Shown here piece by piece: positions 55,083 through 63,332 of a stretch of 64,000 nt of DNA. The DNA is from Desulfuromusa sp. (GTDB taxonomy: Bacteria > Desulfobacterota > Desulfuromonadia > Desulfuromonadales > Geopsychrobacteraceae). The stretch covers positions 1 to 64,000 of the forward strand of contig JADGEB010000019.1 in assembly GCA_016744595.1 (NCBI GenBank). Direction: 5' to 3'. Made by a program: the position numbers and the translations under genes. The notes under the pieces are model-generated. The model ran no database searches and was not told where the DNA came from. It saw nothing but the letters and a program-made list of their open reading frames with translations. Within the stretch, counting starts at the first letter, position 1, and each line of letters starts with the position of its first letter.

Positions 55083-56804
55083 ATGGAAAATGCTTGGAAA
55101 AGGGCCAAGGGTGATTTGGGCAATGCCTATAGCGATGAATTTGAACGGCTCTCTCTTCACTATTTACGAATATTTTGGCCCGCATTAACGAATGCTCCCC
55201 GGTTGTTAGAAATCGATCGTTATGGTGTTGACCACTGTCTTCCTGACGATCATGACTCTCTGCACTTTAAGGTTGCTGTACAGGTAAAGGGTTTCAAAAA
55301 AAGTGAGACCCTGAAGATGGATCAAGTAGACGGCTTGATCCTGCCATCAATTAAAAAATTTTCTAAATCCCCGATTACCTGTGACCATTATTTTCTATTT
55401 CACAATCGAATGGGTTCGAATAAAGAAGCCAATGACAAAATCCACAAAGCAATGGACAGCTTAATTGAAAACGGCAAGGCTAAGACGGTCAAACTTTGGG
55501 ACCTATCAGCCTTCATCAAAGATGCTCGAAACAAACTCAATAAAATAATCCGCAAAACGCTCCTTTCGCGTGCGGACAAGCTCCTGGAACAGCATCAAAG
55601 TTTTTTCTACTTTGGCGATCTCTATATAGAAAGAGTTCCCTTGCGACACAGTTCCTGGATTCCAGGGATACCCCTACAAAATGATCTTGAGCAACGGCAG
55701 TATGAAGATATCAAGGCGGCGGAATTTATCTCGACATCGCACAAAGTACGCTACTCTTTATTGGTGGGAGCTTTTGGTATAGGCAAAACCACGACCGTTA
55801 TGCAAGCGACGCACAAAAAGGGACTGAACATTGTCTATGTCCCTGCGCACACGATCACGAGCCAAAATTACGGTACGCAGGGAACACACTTGTTTTTGAA
55901 CGGGCTTTATGAAGAGCTTGATTTGCTTGAGGGTTTTCCTGATGAGACGGCCCATGTCCTCAGTCCTTTAATGGGAGCAACTTTGGGGCGAATTTTTCGA
56001 CAGCCTGAAAAACTCTTTTTACTGGTCATCGATGGTATTGATGAACATCCTTTCTATGCAACCACTTTTGGTTTGCAATCACTGACAAATGCACTAGCCG
56101 AGCTGGAAATACCAATCGTGCTGACAGCGAGAAAAGAGCATTATTATTCTCTTGCCGGCAACTATGAATCGGCAATGGAAAACTTATGTAAAAAAGGGGG
56201 GATAGATCGCAGAGTTGAGCTCATGGAGTTGGGTCCCTGGGAAGCCTACCATGCTCAACAAGTGCTAGAGAAAGCCAAGGAAAAGGTATGTACAATTGAG
56301 CATGACAAGGCGGAACAAATTGATCTATTAATGCGACTTTTTGACGATCCGGTCTCAAGTCAGGCAAGCAATCTGCTTCAGCATCCCCTTTTTCTGCATA
56401 TGACTCTTGATTTAATTATGTCTGGAGTGGATTGGCGGGAACTAGAAGGGAAGCAGCTGATAGAAATCTGGTGCTATAAGAAAATCGAGCGCGACCTGAG
56501 AGTTCCAAGGCTTGGTTACGATGCCCAATTCGATATCTCATATTATGCTGAGGGGATGATGCAGGGGATGGAGGAGATAGCCAGAGCAATAAAGGAGAAA
56601 AAAAACGATCTCGATCCTGCAAATGAAATCATTGAAGCTGAATCTGCTTTAGATATAGCCAAGAGGCATCTCAATATCGCAGAATTAAATATCACAAACT
56701 TCCTGACGACGTCATTTCTAATACCTGCAAAGAAGAGGCGAGGGAAAATCCTTCAGGTAAAGTTTTTTCACCATGCGATGTACGAATTTTTCTGCAACCG
56801 ATAA
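55083..56804 (+). CDS. P-loop NTPase with nuclease-like N-terminal domain (putative defence protein)
   Basis: 573 residues. Residues about 1-150 hold a restriction-endonuclease-like stretch with EIDRYGVDH (Asp50) and AVQVKGF (Gln67 and Lys69), a possible D-(E/Q)xK active site. The P-loop domain shows Walker A GAFGIGKTT (229-237) and Walker B KLFLLVIDGIDE (310-321), in STAND/NACHT style. No large C-terminal sensor repeat region is present, unlike Avs proteins. GGGAGG precedes the ATG. Company with a toxin-antitoxin pair and a WYL regulator supports an antiviral role, but this is inference. Confidence 0.6.
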   Translation: MENAWKRAKGDLGNAYSDEFERLSLHYLRIFWPALTNAPRLLEIDRYGVDHCLPDDHDSLHFKVAVQVKGFKKSETLKMDQVDGLILPSIKKFSKSPITCDHYFLFHNRMGSNKEANDKIHKAMDSLIENGKAKTVKLWDLSAFIKDARNKLNKIIRKTLLSRADKLLEQHQSFFYFGDLYIERVPLRHSSWIPGIPLQNDLEQRQYEDIKAAEFISTSHKVRYSLLVGAFGIGKTTTVMQATHKKGLNIVYVPAHTITSQNYGTQGTHLFLNGLYEELDLLEGFPDETAHVLSPLMGATLGRIFRQPEKLFLLVIDGIDEHPFYATTFGLQSLTNALAELEIPIVLTARKEHYYSLAGNYESAMENLCKKGGIDRRVELMELGPWEAYHAQQVLEKAKEKVCTIEHDKAEQIDLLMRLFDDPVSSQASNLLQHPLFLHMTLDLIMSGVDWRELEGKQLIEIWCYKKIERDLRVPRLGYDAQFDISYYAEGMMQGMEEIARAIKEKKNDLDPANEIIEAESALDIAKRHLNIAELNITNFLTTSFLIPAKKRRGKILQVKFFHHAMYEFFCNR

Positions 56805-56859
56805 TGTGCATTTCTTCTTTCAAACCGTCCGTAGAAGCAGGGTAGAACCCCTTGATCAA

Positions 56860-57090
56860 TCAGGCAATCTCGATAGTAACCGATGGGAGGGTGCTTTGGT
56901 CATCGGTGACAGTTAGAGTAATCTCTCTGCTTTTGTAATCAGAAATGTCCATTTCAATAATTGTTTTTGACACTTGGTCAATATGCATTTTGTGCTCTTT
57001 TTGCGGATACTCGTAGAGGTAAAAGAGGGACGGGATATCCGGGCTCAGCGAAAAAGATAGTAGTCTGGCCTTTAATATTCTGTGAACCAT
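56860..57090 (-). CDS. Small hypothetical protein
   Basis: 76 residues with a beta-like pattern in the second half (IDQVSKTIIEMDISDYKS). No family recognised and only a weak ribosome site. It neighbours a decayed gene on the same strand and may share its origin. Confidence 0.35.
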   Translation of the reverse strand: MVHRILKARLLSFSLSPDIPSLFYLYEYPQKEHKMHIDQVSKTIIEMDISDYKSREITLTVTDDQSTLPSVTIEIA

Positions 57091-57256
57091 GATCTTTTTT
57101 TCATTTAAGGGGCTGCCATTGATGGGATGTCATCCAGATCGTCAAATGACAACTGAGGATCAGTTTTGTTATTGTTGTTCAGGTCGCAAGTTCTGAAATC
57201 GGCTGTGAATTTTTATCCGTTTTTCATGATGAATCTAAAGAGTCTCTTTTCGAGTT

Positions 57257-57860
57257 TTATGATTTTTCTGATTCTGCTGAGTTGAATTCTTCGAGCTCCA
57301 ACTCTAAAAGGAGGTCATTAAGGGCGGGTAGTATGTATAAGGTCTGATTGTCCTCACTCTGACTGCTGCTATAAGCCAAGAAAACTGTAACAGCCTCAAG
57401 TATTTATTTTTTTGCAAATGCTGTAGTGGTCAATGTCGCATGTATGATTCTCCTTCGCAAAAATAATGTGTTTTGTTCTGTATTAAGTCGAAAATTCCGT
57501 CAAATAGTAATCGAATATCAAGCTGGGTGCATATTTTGACGCTACTAAAGCTATGAAGTTTCTGTAATCCTTCCAAAGTTTATGGCTGAACATAGCAGGG
57601 TCTGGATCCCTCTCTTTGTTTTTCTTCAAAATGGAAATGAACGAAAAGACCGCTTTCATATTTTTCTCTTTTGTCTGTTGTTTTGACTATTCTTTTGATT
57701 GCATGGATATTGTCAAATGGTCCTTTCTCTGAATTAATTTCAATCGGGTAGAAAATATCCACAAGGATAAATTCTAATACCTCTTCATTCCCTGCAGGAA
57801 CGACGTTTGGTATCCTGAATTCATCGAACTGTAGCGTTAAGATGTACAGTAACTATTTGA
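57257..57860 (-). pseudogene. Decayed gene with a nonsense codon and two frameshifts
   Basis: On the reverse strand, coding-like sequence can be followed across broken frames: LQFDEFRIPNVVPAGNEEVL ... SRPCYVQP, then an in-frame TAA near 57582-57584, continuing TLEGLQKLHSFSSVKICTQL ... YFCEGES, then one shift into CDIDHYSICKK near 57410-57440 and a second into ILEAVTVFLAYSSSQ ... ELELEEFNSAESEKS before a final stop at 57257. The acidic C-terminus and consistent amino-acid makeup suggest one former protein of about 190 residues. The start is lost or lies near 57860. No family recognised. Confidence 0.45.
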
Positions 57861-58110
57861 AAGTCTCATTCCACCCGGTTACCGCTTGGGGATTTACTCT
57901 GTCTGTAATCCCACCACTGGGATACCGAGGAGCGTCTTCCATACGTGTGAAAGGCTTCGCCGACTGGGGGGATAAAGGCATGATGATTGGTGTTCTCCCG
58001 AAAAAATTGGGCATGAGAATAACCGAACTGATTTAAAAAAAATGATAGGGGAAGGTCAATATCTTTTGCCTGAATGTTTGCATTCTGTGGTTTTATCGAA
58101 GGCTTGTGCT
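57861..58110. other. Non-coding stretch beside the decayed gene
   Basis: About 250 bases. A 64-codon plus-strand frame (57842-58036) exists but has no ribosome site and opposes the decayed gene. I see no convincing feature. Confidence 0.3.
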
Positions 58111-58143
58111 GGGCACTGCTAGCAACTTAAGATAGCAGTGCCC
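58111..58143 (-). terminator. Terminator-like stem-loop of the lipase operon
   Basis: GGGCACTGCTA (58111-58121) and TAGCAGTGCCC (58133-58143) form a perfect 11-base stem with an 11-base loop, 12 bases after the stop of the 433-residue gene. No U-run follows on the minus strand, while TTTCT follows on the plus strand, so it may act by other means or stabilise the 3' end. Confidence 0.55.
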
Positions 58144-58155
58144 TTTCTGAAAATC

Positions 58156-59457
58156 CTAAATTAATTCGACGAAAAGTTTAAAAGAAAAGGAACCAAACCT
58201 TGTCCTTTTTCCTTCTGCAGTTCCGACAATGTCTTTCTCAACCTCTTTTTCCCAGCGATCGTTTTGCACTTTATTTAAAATCAATTCACCTTTTCCAGTT
58301 GCAACGTCCTCTGTTGTTGTTGTTGGTGGTAGAATCAAGGCTCCATCAAAAGAATAAAGAGAAATTTCTGAGCCTGAGAGCTCATTGATCTTATTAAAGA
58401 GGCTCTGACCTTGTTTTTCTATTTTTTCTTCAATATCCGTTGTGTCAATACCCAGGGAACTTAACAATGGGAGGGGGCTTGTGGTGAGAGCTATCCAATT
58501 TTCTGCGTTAACTTCTTCCCTGTTAAGACTGAATCCGAGTGACAAAGGAATGTTGTAGCTTTCAGCTGAATGACTGAGTCCTTTTGTCTCGAAGAGCTCA
58601 TATTCATTCCAGGTCAATCTGTTGATTAAGCCAGGGAGATAAAGAGACAGCGCCTTACTGTCATTTTTGTAAGTCGCTTCCAAATTAAAGTTTTTGAGTC
58701 TTTTCACTTTCTCGATGTACTCATACGGTTGATAAGTTGTCTCGACATGGTCGATTTCTTCATTTCCCAATGATGCATCAACAGCTGAGATTTCTGGAGC
58801 GTCCCAGGTGAATTTTGGATCACTGATGGCAATTCTGAAATTTGGGCGCTCCTTGTTAATCTGACCGAGATCTTTGACAAGGACACTTATTTGTACAATG
58901 ACTTTGTTTTGATTTTTTAGAGTATAAGTAATTTTTTCTTTATCTTTCGGATTGGGATATGAGCCTAAAAAGTGAGCCTCTTCATCATCTTTTATTTTAT
59001 CTCCGACAATGCCGGAAATAGCTCCTAAAAAACCAAAGCCTGATGAAATAGCAGACAGCATTCCTCCTCTGTCTAATTTGTCAGAATTGCTACAAATGGA
59101 TGATATTTTGCTGAATATTTTTCTCGCCTTCTTATCACTTTCTATCAGTTGGATCCGAATTGGTAAGTGTGTTTTAACAGTCCCAAAATACAGAAGCTTA
59201 TCCATGTATTTAGGCTCAATATTTAACCCTACATCGCTGGGTTTACCTTTAAATGGATAGGTTGTTTGTTGTTCTCCAAAGGCGACAGTAAAAAATCCCT
59301 CACGAGTCGTTCCCCAATCTTTAGATTGGAAATTCTGTGGGAAAATCTTTATGTCTTCTAGCAAGATCATGCATGCATGATCTCTTTGGATGGTGTGCCC
59401 ACCAAAAGAATAATCAACCGTACTGTTAAGCATTGTTTCATTTGACGGAAAATCCAT
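58156..59457 (-). CDS. Hypothetical 433-residue protein, partner of the lipase
   Basis: 433 residues with no signal peptide. A small glycine/hydrophobic segment (MLSAISSGFGFLGAISGIVG, about residues 145-164) could contact a membrane. The rest looks like alternating beta strands. I do not recognise a family. AAGGAG precedes the ATG. It is the last gene of an operon with the lipase, a DUF2188 gene and a small Cys protein. The pairing of a lipase with a membrane-interacting partner could mean an effector and its accessory or immunity protein, or a phage-response system. That is speculation. Confidence 0.6.
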   Translation of the reverse strand: MDFPSNETMLNSTVDYSFGGHTIQRDHACMILLEDIKIFPQNFQSKDWGTTREGFFTVAFGEQQTTYPFKGKPSDVGLNIEPKYMDKLLYFGTVKTHLPIRIQLIESDKKARKIFSKISSICSNSDKLDRGGMLSAISSGFGFLGAISGIVGDKIKDDEEAHFLGSYPNPKDKEKITYTLKNQNKVIVQISVLVKDLGQINKERPNFRIAISDPKFTWDAPEISAVDASLGNEEIDHVETTYQPYEYIEKVKRLKNFNLEATYKNDSKALSLYLPGLINRLTWNEYELFETKGLSHSAESYNIPLSLGFSLNREEVNAENWIALTTSPLPLLSSLGIDTTDIEEKIEKQGQSLFNKINELSGSEISLYSFDGALILPPTTTTEDVATGKGELILNKVQNDRWEKEVEKDIVGTAEGKRTRFGSFSFKLFVELI

Positions 59458-59496
59458 AATTTATGCACTCCTTTTCATTTATTTTGTTCTTGGTGA

Positions 59497-60324
59497 TTAA
59501 TCGACAAGATCCCAATGTTTGATCGCTGCTAAATAATTGTCTATACTGTGATCCGTAATTGCTCCCAAACGTCCTATGTCTTTCAGTGAATCTACGGCGC
59601 CATCGATCATATCGACAAAGCGATACCACATGCCGGGATTTTGATGGATTTTGTTGTCGGCATCGATATAGAAACAACGTCCAACGTGGCTATAATTCAT
59701 CATTCTAGAGGGGGCTCTGGTGACAATGTCCTCATTGTTTTGAAAACGATGAACTCGCGTGCTGGCTTCAGCATTGAAGATTCTGGCTGTTTCTCGCGAC
59801 ATGGATCTTGGTTGCCCGAACGTATAAACCGATGTGAAGGGTTTGTCTTGATGAATTAGCCTAGCGGCTGCAATGGAGGCCATTGCTCCGCCAAGGCTAT
59901 GTCCAGTTAAAAATAAAGGCCGTTTTTTCGTTTCCCGAAGGGCTTGATAGTCTGCGAAAATCCCGTCTTCGCCATCCCACAGGTCTTTTACTGAATTCCA
60001 GAATCCCCGGTGAAAATCTCCAAAAAGAACTTTTTCAGGGAATGCATTGATATTGTCGATCCAGTCACTTAATTCATTTGTGCCACGAAACGACACGACG
60101 ATGAATTCTTTATGATCAACAATCATGGCCTGGGCTGAGTTCTTGTCGTAACCTTTGACATTCAAATAGTTTTTATCTCTTTTCTTCAGTACCTCCAATA
60201 TGGATTTTTTATTTGGAAGCTCGTTGTCTTCTGATGTTTTTTCATAAACAAGTTTGGACAAGTATGCCATCTCAAGAGCATTTGATTTATCCAGATCTGT
60301 TTTATATGGGCTAATATTTGACAT
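59497..60324 (-). CDS. Class 3 lipase family alpha/beta hydrolase
   Basis: 275 residues. Lipase_3 landmarks are VVSFRGTNELSDWIDNI (oxyanion region), FLTGHSLGGAMAS (Ser143 nucleophile), FGQPRSM, NNEDIVTRAP (Asp) and NYSHVG (His). There is no signal peptide, so it acts in the cytoplasm or is exported by another route. A good ribosome site (GGAG) precedes the ATG. Its operon neighbours are unknowns. Intracellular phospholipases are used by several anti-phage and interbacterial systems. Confidence 0.85.
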   Translation of the reverse strand: MSNISPYKTDLDKSNALEMAYLSKLVYEKTSEDNELPNKKSILEVLKKRDKNYLNVKGYDKNSAQAMIVDHKEFIVVSFRGTNELSDWIDNINAFPEKVLFGDFHRGFWNSVKDLWDGEDGIFADYQALRETKKRPLFLTGHSLGGAMASIAAARLIHQDKPFTSVYTFGQPRSMSRETARIFNAEASTRVHRFQNNEDIVTRAPSRMMNYSHVGRCFYIDADNKIHQNPGMWYRFVDMIDGAVDSLKDIGRLGAITDHSIDNYLAAIKHWDLVD

Positions 60325-60350
60325 GATTATTTCTCCATAGTTGATTGTTT

Positions 60351-60584
60351 CTATCGTTTATCTTTTGGTGGACAAGGGTCGCCACCGTGACTGTCTGGGT
60401 TCTGAATGGTTCCATTTTTTCTATGGACGATAAATTCAGAATTTTGGTTTTTGCTGACTCCTCGGCCGTAATCGACAGCATCCTGTTTATTCTCAAAATG
60501 TTTAATCGATTTTTGCCCTCCACCTTTCTTTACATCCCATCCACCGTCTGAATGTGGAACGATATGGTGAGTTTTTCTTGGCAT
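60351..60584 (-). CDS. DUF2188 domain protein
   Basis: 77 residues beginning MPRKTHHIVPHSDGGWDVKK and including FENKQDAVDYGRGVSKNQNS, the DUF2188 pattern (a small beta-alpha protein of unknown function). The start is placed at 60584 because AAAGGAG is 8 bases upstream; the longer frame upstream of it has no coding signal. It is 26 bases upstream of the lipase gene. Confidence 0.75.
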   Translation of the reverse strand: MPRKTHHIVPHSDGGWDVKKGGGQKSIKHFENKQDAVDYGRGVSKNQNSEFIVHRKNGTIQNPDSHGGDPCPPKDKR

Positions 60585-60615
60585 ATATTTCTCCTTTATT
60601 TTCCCATATGAACAT

Positions 60616-60822
60616 TTAGCTGGTGTGGCAGATTCTGCTACAGTAATAGCACCCGTTGGATTGAGGGTATGTCTGTTTTGCTTTTTTAACAGCCTCTTGG
60701 CAGGTTGAATAAGTGCCAAGATATAGTCGGTTTGTCTCGCTCGGTAAATAAGAACAACTTAGTGTATGGACCTCGTGATCCCCGTTTGATTGAGCATTTT
60801 TGTTGACATAATAGTGGGTCAT
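60616..60822 (-). CDS. Small conserved Cys-containing protein
   Basis: 68 residues. HEVHTLSCSYLPSETNRLYL and a closing NGCYYCSRICHTS give four spaced Cys plus His residues, so metal binding is possible. The pattern recalls a widespread family of short proteins without assigned function. AAGGAG precedes the ATG. First clearly intact gene of the lipase operon. Confidence 0.65.
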   Translation of the reverse strand: MTHYYVNKNAQSNGDHEVHTLSCSYLPSETNRLYLGTYSTCQEAVKKAKQTYPQSNGCYYCSRICHTS

Positions 60823-60852
60823 TTGTTTGTCTCCTTTTCATTTGTTGAGGGG

Positions 60853-61100
60853 TTAGAAGATGCGCTGCTTGTCTTTTTTGTAGGCTTTGTAAGTCAATAA
60901 ACCAAAGGTAGACAAACAGGCATAAGCTGCTTTGTCATATCGACCATGAAGGTGTTCTCTAATGGCTTCTGTCATAAATGGCATGGGACCAGACAACTCA
61001 AAGTCGTTGAGCATGTGGTGACCTGAAAATTTGATGGTGAAAAAGCCTATGATACCCAGGGCAAGGCATCATCGAGTTTTTCTGGATAATGCCAAGACAT
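60853..61100 (-). pseudogene. Short membrane protein gene, apparently frameshifted
   Basis: MSWHYPEKLDDAL begins at the ATG at 61100 and runs into a stop. A one-base shift near 61045-61055 continues as ALGIIGFFTIKFSGHHMLND and on to YACLSTFGLLTYKAYKKDK, ending at 60853. The joined product would be about 82 residues with one or two membrane segments. Alternatively the intact 53-codon frame from ATG 61014 is the real gene. It lies just upstream of the lipase operon. The remaining bases to 61190 show nothing. Confidence 0.35.
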
Positions 61101-61190
61101 ATAGGAATTCTGTAAGAATGGCAGGCATTTAAAATCCTCCGAGAAGCAATACACATAGTTTTTAAATAAAACATTTCATTTTGCATGATA

Positions 61191-61206
61191 GACAGGGCAC
61201 CCTGTC
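61191..61206. promoter_or_regulatory. Perfect palindrome overlapping the end of the WYL gene
   Basis: GACAGGG and CCCTGTC around a CA centre. It lies upstream of the lipase operon and partly within the regulator's stop codon. An operator for the WYL protein is possible; a tight hairpin is the alternative. Confidence 0.4.
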
Positions 61207-62182
61207 ATTTAGTGTCACACTCGTACATTTTCTGCATTTGTTTTGCTTCTTGAAGGATTTCGTCTCTCAAAGACTCTGGTTTTAAAACTTCGACATCTGC
61301 ACCGTATTGAAGAATGCGCATCTTTATTTCAGGGAAGGCTGAAACAGGGAGAGTTAGCATTGTCGAGCTGTTGTCCAGGATCTCAAGGGTTTGACTGGAA
61401 TGCCAGATCTCATCTTTAATCCACTCGGATCGAAATTCGTTGAAATGAAGAACAACCTTTGTTATTTCTCCGCCCTGAAAAAGACCAAAGGCATGATCCA
61501 GATAGGGCTTCCACTCTGAAGATGATTTGGTTCTATAGGCCACCTTCAGCAGTTCTGCTTTTTCGATTCGTGCCATTGAAAATCGTCGCCATTCTTCTCT
61601 GAAATGGCACCAGGCGATCAGCATCCAATCGCCCATGTAGTGCTGGAGATGGTGGGGTTCTACATCTCTTTCACGAAGAGTTTTCTCCTGGGGCTTGGAA
61701 TAGCTGATGCGGATGACCCGTCTTTCAAAAGTAGACTGAAGGACCTTTTCGAAAATGGCGGGCTTTGTTGGTTTATGCCCTACCCAGGTCGATGAAAACA
61801 TCTCATCTAAATGTTCTGGTTTTAGCGTGATTCCCCCATCAGTAGAGATGAGCTTTTGGAAGAAGTGAGTAATCTGGTCGCTGATATGCCCGCCAGCGCT
61901 TTTGGACAGGAGATCTCTGGCGATCAGGAGTGCTAGGATCTCTTCTTGAGAAATCTGGAATCTAGGAAGTTCAAAGGATTCGTCAGAGTAGTAAAATCCA
62001 TTTTTTGAACGGTTAAATTCCAGAGGAGCGTAAAGGCGGTCGCGCATAAATTCGATTGTACGGTGAGCTGTTCGTCTGTCAATTTCGAACTTTTCAATCA
62101 TCCATGTTGTGTTTGGATATTTCCCTCTCCGGACTTGATCGTCAAAGTAATAAAATCGCTCAAATGAAACAAAATCACCCAT
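61205..62182 (-). CDS. WYL-domain transcriptional regulator
   Basis: 325 residues. An N-terminal winged helix (FERFYYFDDQVRRG, FEIDRRTAHRTIEFMRD) is followed by a WYL domain (about 135-230) in which the WYL signature reads DWMLIAWCHF, then RRFSMARIEKAELL, and a C-terminal WCX region. WYL regulators often control phage-defence loci by sensing nucleic-acid ligands. A GAGG site precedes the ATG. It is directly upstream of the lipase operon on the same strand and may regulate it. Confidence 0.82.
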   Translation of the reverse strand: MGDFVSFERFYYFDDQVRRGKYPNTTWMIEKFEIDRRTAHRTIEFMRDRLYAPLEFNRSKNGFYYSDESFELPRFQISQEEILALLIARDLLSKSAGGHISDQITHFFQKLISTDGGITLKPEHLDEMFSSTWVGHKPTKPAIFEKVLQSTFERRVIRISYSKPQEKTLRERDVEPHHLQHYMGDWMLIAWCHFREEWRRFSMARIEKAELLKVAYRTKSSSEWKPYLDHAFGLFQGGEITKVVLHFNEFRSEWIKDEIWHSSQTLEILDNSSTMLTLPVSAFPEIKMRILQYGADVEVLKPESLRDEILQEAKQMQKMYECDTK

Positions 62183-62451
62183 GAATGTGCCTCTAGTTTC
62201 TGAAAGAGTTTGCTACTTCATCGTGTATTTACTCCATTGGTTTGTTGACCTACAAGAAGCTTGAGAAATTAGGTCACTACAATCACAAACGCTGCTCACA
62301 GCGAATGGCATTATTGAGCACCAGCAGAAACTAGTAATTTTTGGATGCTACATCTGTCCAAAATGGCCGGGGTAGATTTAACAGTATTCCTCTTAGTATT
62401 GAACTTGTTCTCAATCAACAACAAAAAGGAATATCAGCAGGATTAAACAAA
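62183..62451. other. Non-coding stretch upstream of the WYL gene
   Basis: About 270 bases without a gene. It should carry the promoter of the WYL gene, but no clear -35/-10 pair was identified. Confidence 0.25.
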
Positions 62452-62498
62452 AAAAGTCCGTTCAAGAAAAGGTCACGCCTTTTCCAAAACAGACTTTT
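62452..62498. terminator. Bidirectional terminator-like hairpin
   Basis: AAAAGTCCGTT (62452-62462) pairs with AACAGACTTTT (62488-62498) with one mismatch, and an inner stem GAAAAGG/CCTTTTC extends it. A and T runs flank both sides. It sits between the WYL promoter region and the IS3 remnant. Confidence 0.5.
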
Positions 62499-62712
62499 AT
62501 GTATTTAAAAAAATAACACACGGTACCCCCTCCGTAAGTTTATTTCTCTGTGCATTTTATAGTGACATGAATAACTGGAAATTATTTGTATGTCAACTGT
62601 CTTTGATCCGACTTAGGCTGACAACTTGTTCAAACTAGGGTAGTTCCTCCCGGATAAGTAGTAGTTATCAAAAGTAGAATTCTCTCGTAAACTGACCAAG
62701 AAGAGGTTCTCG

Positions 62713-62841
62713 ATGAAAAAATCACGATTCAGCGACAGTCTGGTCATGGCAATTTTGACGCAGGCAGAGACAAGGAACCCGGTTCCAGAGCCTTTCCGTG
62801 AACACGAAATGAGCAATGTCACATTCTATAATTTTCGAGAC
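62713..62841 (+). pseudogene. IS3-family OrfA N-terminal remnant
   Basis: The frame starts MKKSRFSDSLVMAILTQAET and continues FREHEMSNVTFYNFR, closely following IS3-family OrfA (typically KKSRFSDSQI.. and CREHGMS.ATFYKWR). Homology stops at about residue 43; the remainder of the frame is unrelated. The bases between the hairpin and this remnant show nothing else. Confidence 0.7.
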
Positions 62842-62875
62842 TTGATACGGTCTATTAAGCGAGCATCATTTCAGA

Positions 62876-63163
62876 TTATCCATAAACGCCATACTCAATG
62901 CGGCCCAAAACATCTAGGACATCTTTAGTCTTGCCCACCTCTATCAACGATAGAGGTGTTACTCCTCCTAGACCTGTGTTTTGTGACAATAACCAGTAAG
63001 ACGCCTTTTCCCCGTTGTTGAATACTTCAATCGTTCTAGAATATACATCCGGGGGAGCGGTTTTTGCGGCAGTACTGTAAACGCATGTCAATATTTCCTG
63101 CCAACTGGCATTATCTGGAAGCTGACCGACCGCGTTTAGGACGACGTTTCTTTTGTTTTTCAT
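62876..63163 (-). CDS. Orphan antitoxin-like protein with MbcA/ParS C-terminal domain
   Basis: 95 residues. The N-terminus (LNAVGQLPDNASWQEILTCV) resembles small addiction-module antitoxins, while the C-terminus (GLGGVTPLSLIEVGKTKDVL and LGRIEYGVYG) is the DUF2384 toxin-binding domain of RES antitoxins. An HTH is missing. The start at 63163 has GAGGAAG upstream. Downstream, where a RES toxin should be, lies the IS3 remnant, so the toxin has probably been lost. It is the product of a fusion or of rearrangement. Confidence 0.6.
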   Translation of the reverse strand: MKNKRNVVLNAVGQLPDNASWQEILTCVYSTAAKTAPPDVYSRTIEVFNNGEKASYWLLSQNTGLGGVTPLSLIEVGKTKDVLDVLGRIEYGVYG

Positions 63164-63332
63164 GATATTCTTCCTCAAGGTCAAATATATTTCGAGTATG
63201 ATTCTACAATTTACAACATACGAGACGTAGAAACAGAGAAGCTCCGGATCTTGTTGGCGTTTACGTTTTTCACAATTATTGAGATTCCATTTGGCATGTC
63301 GGGAATGGTGGATTTGGGAAAGCCATTACTGA

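Noticed and set aside
57842..58036. A 64-codon plus-strand frame beside the decayed gene
   Set aside because: No ribosome site; overlaps the likely upstream end of the reverse-strand pseudogene.
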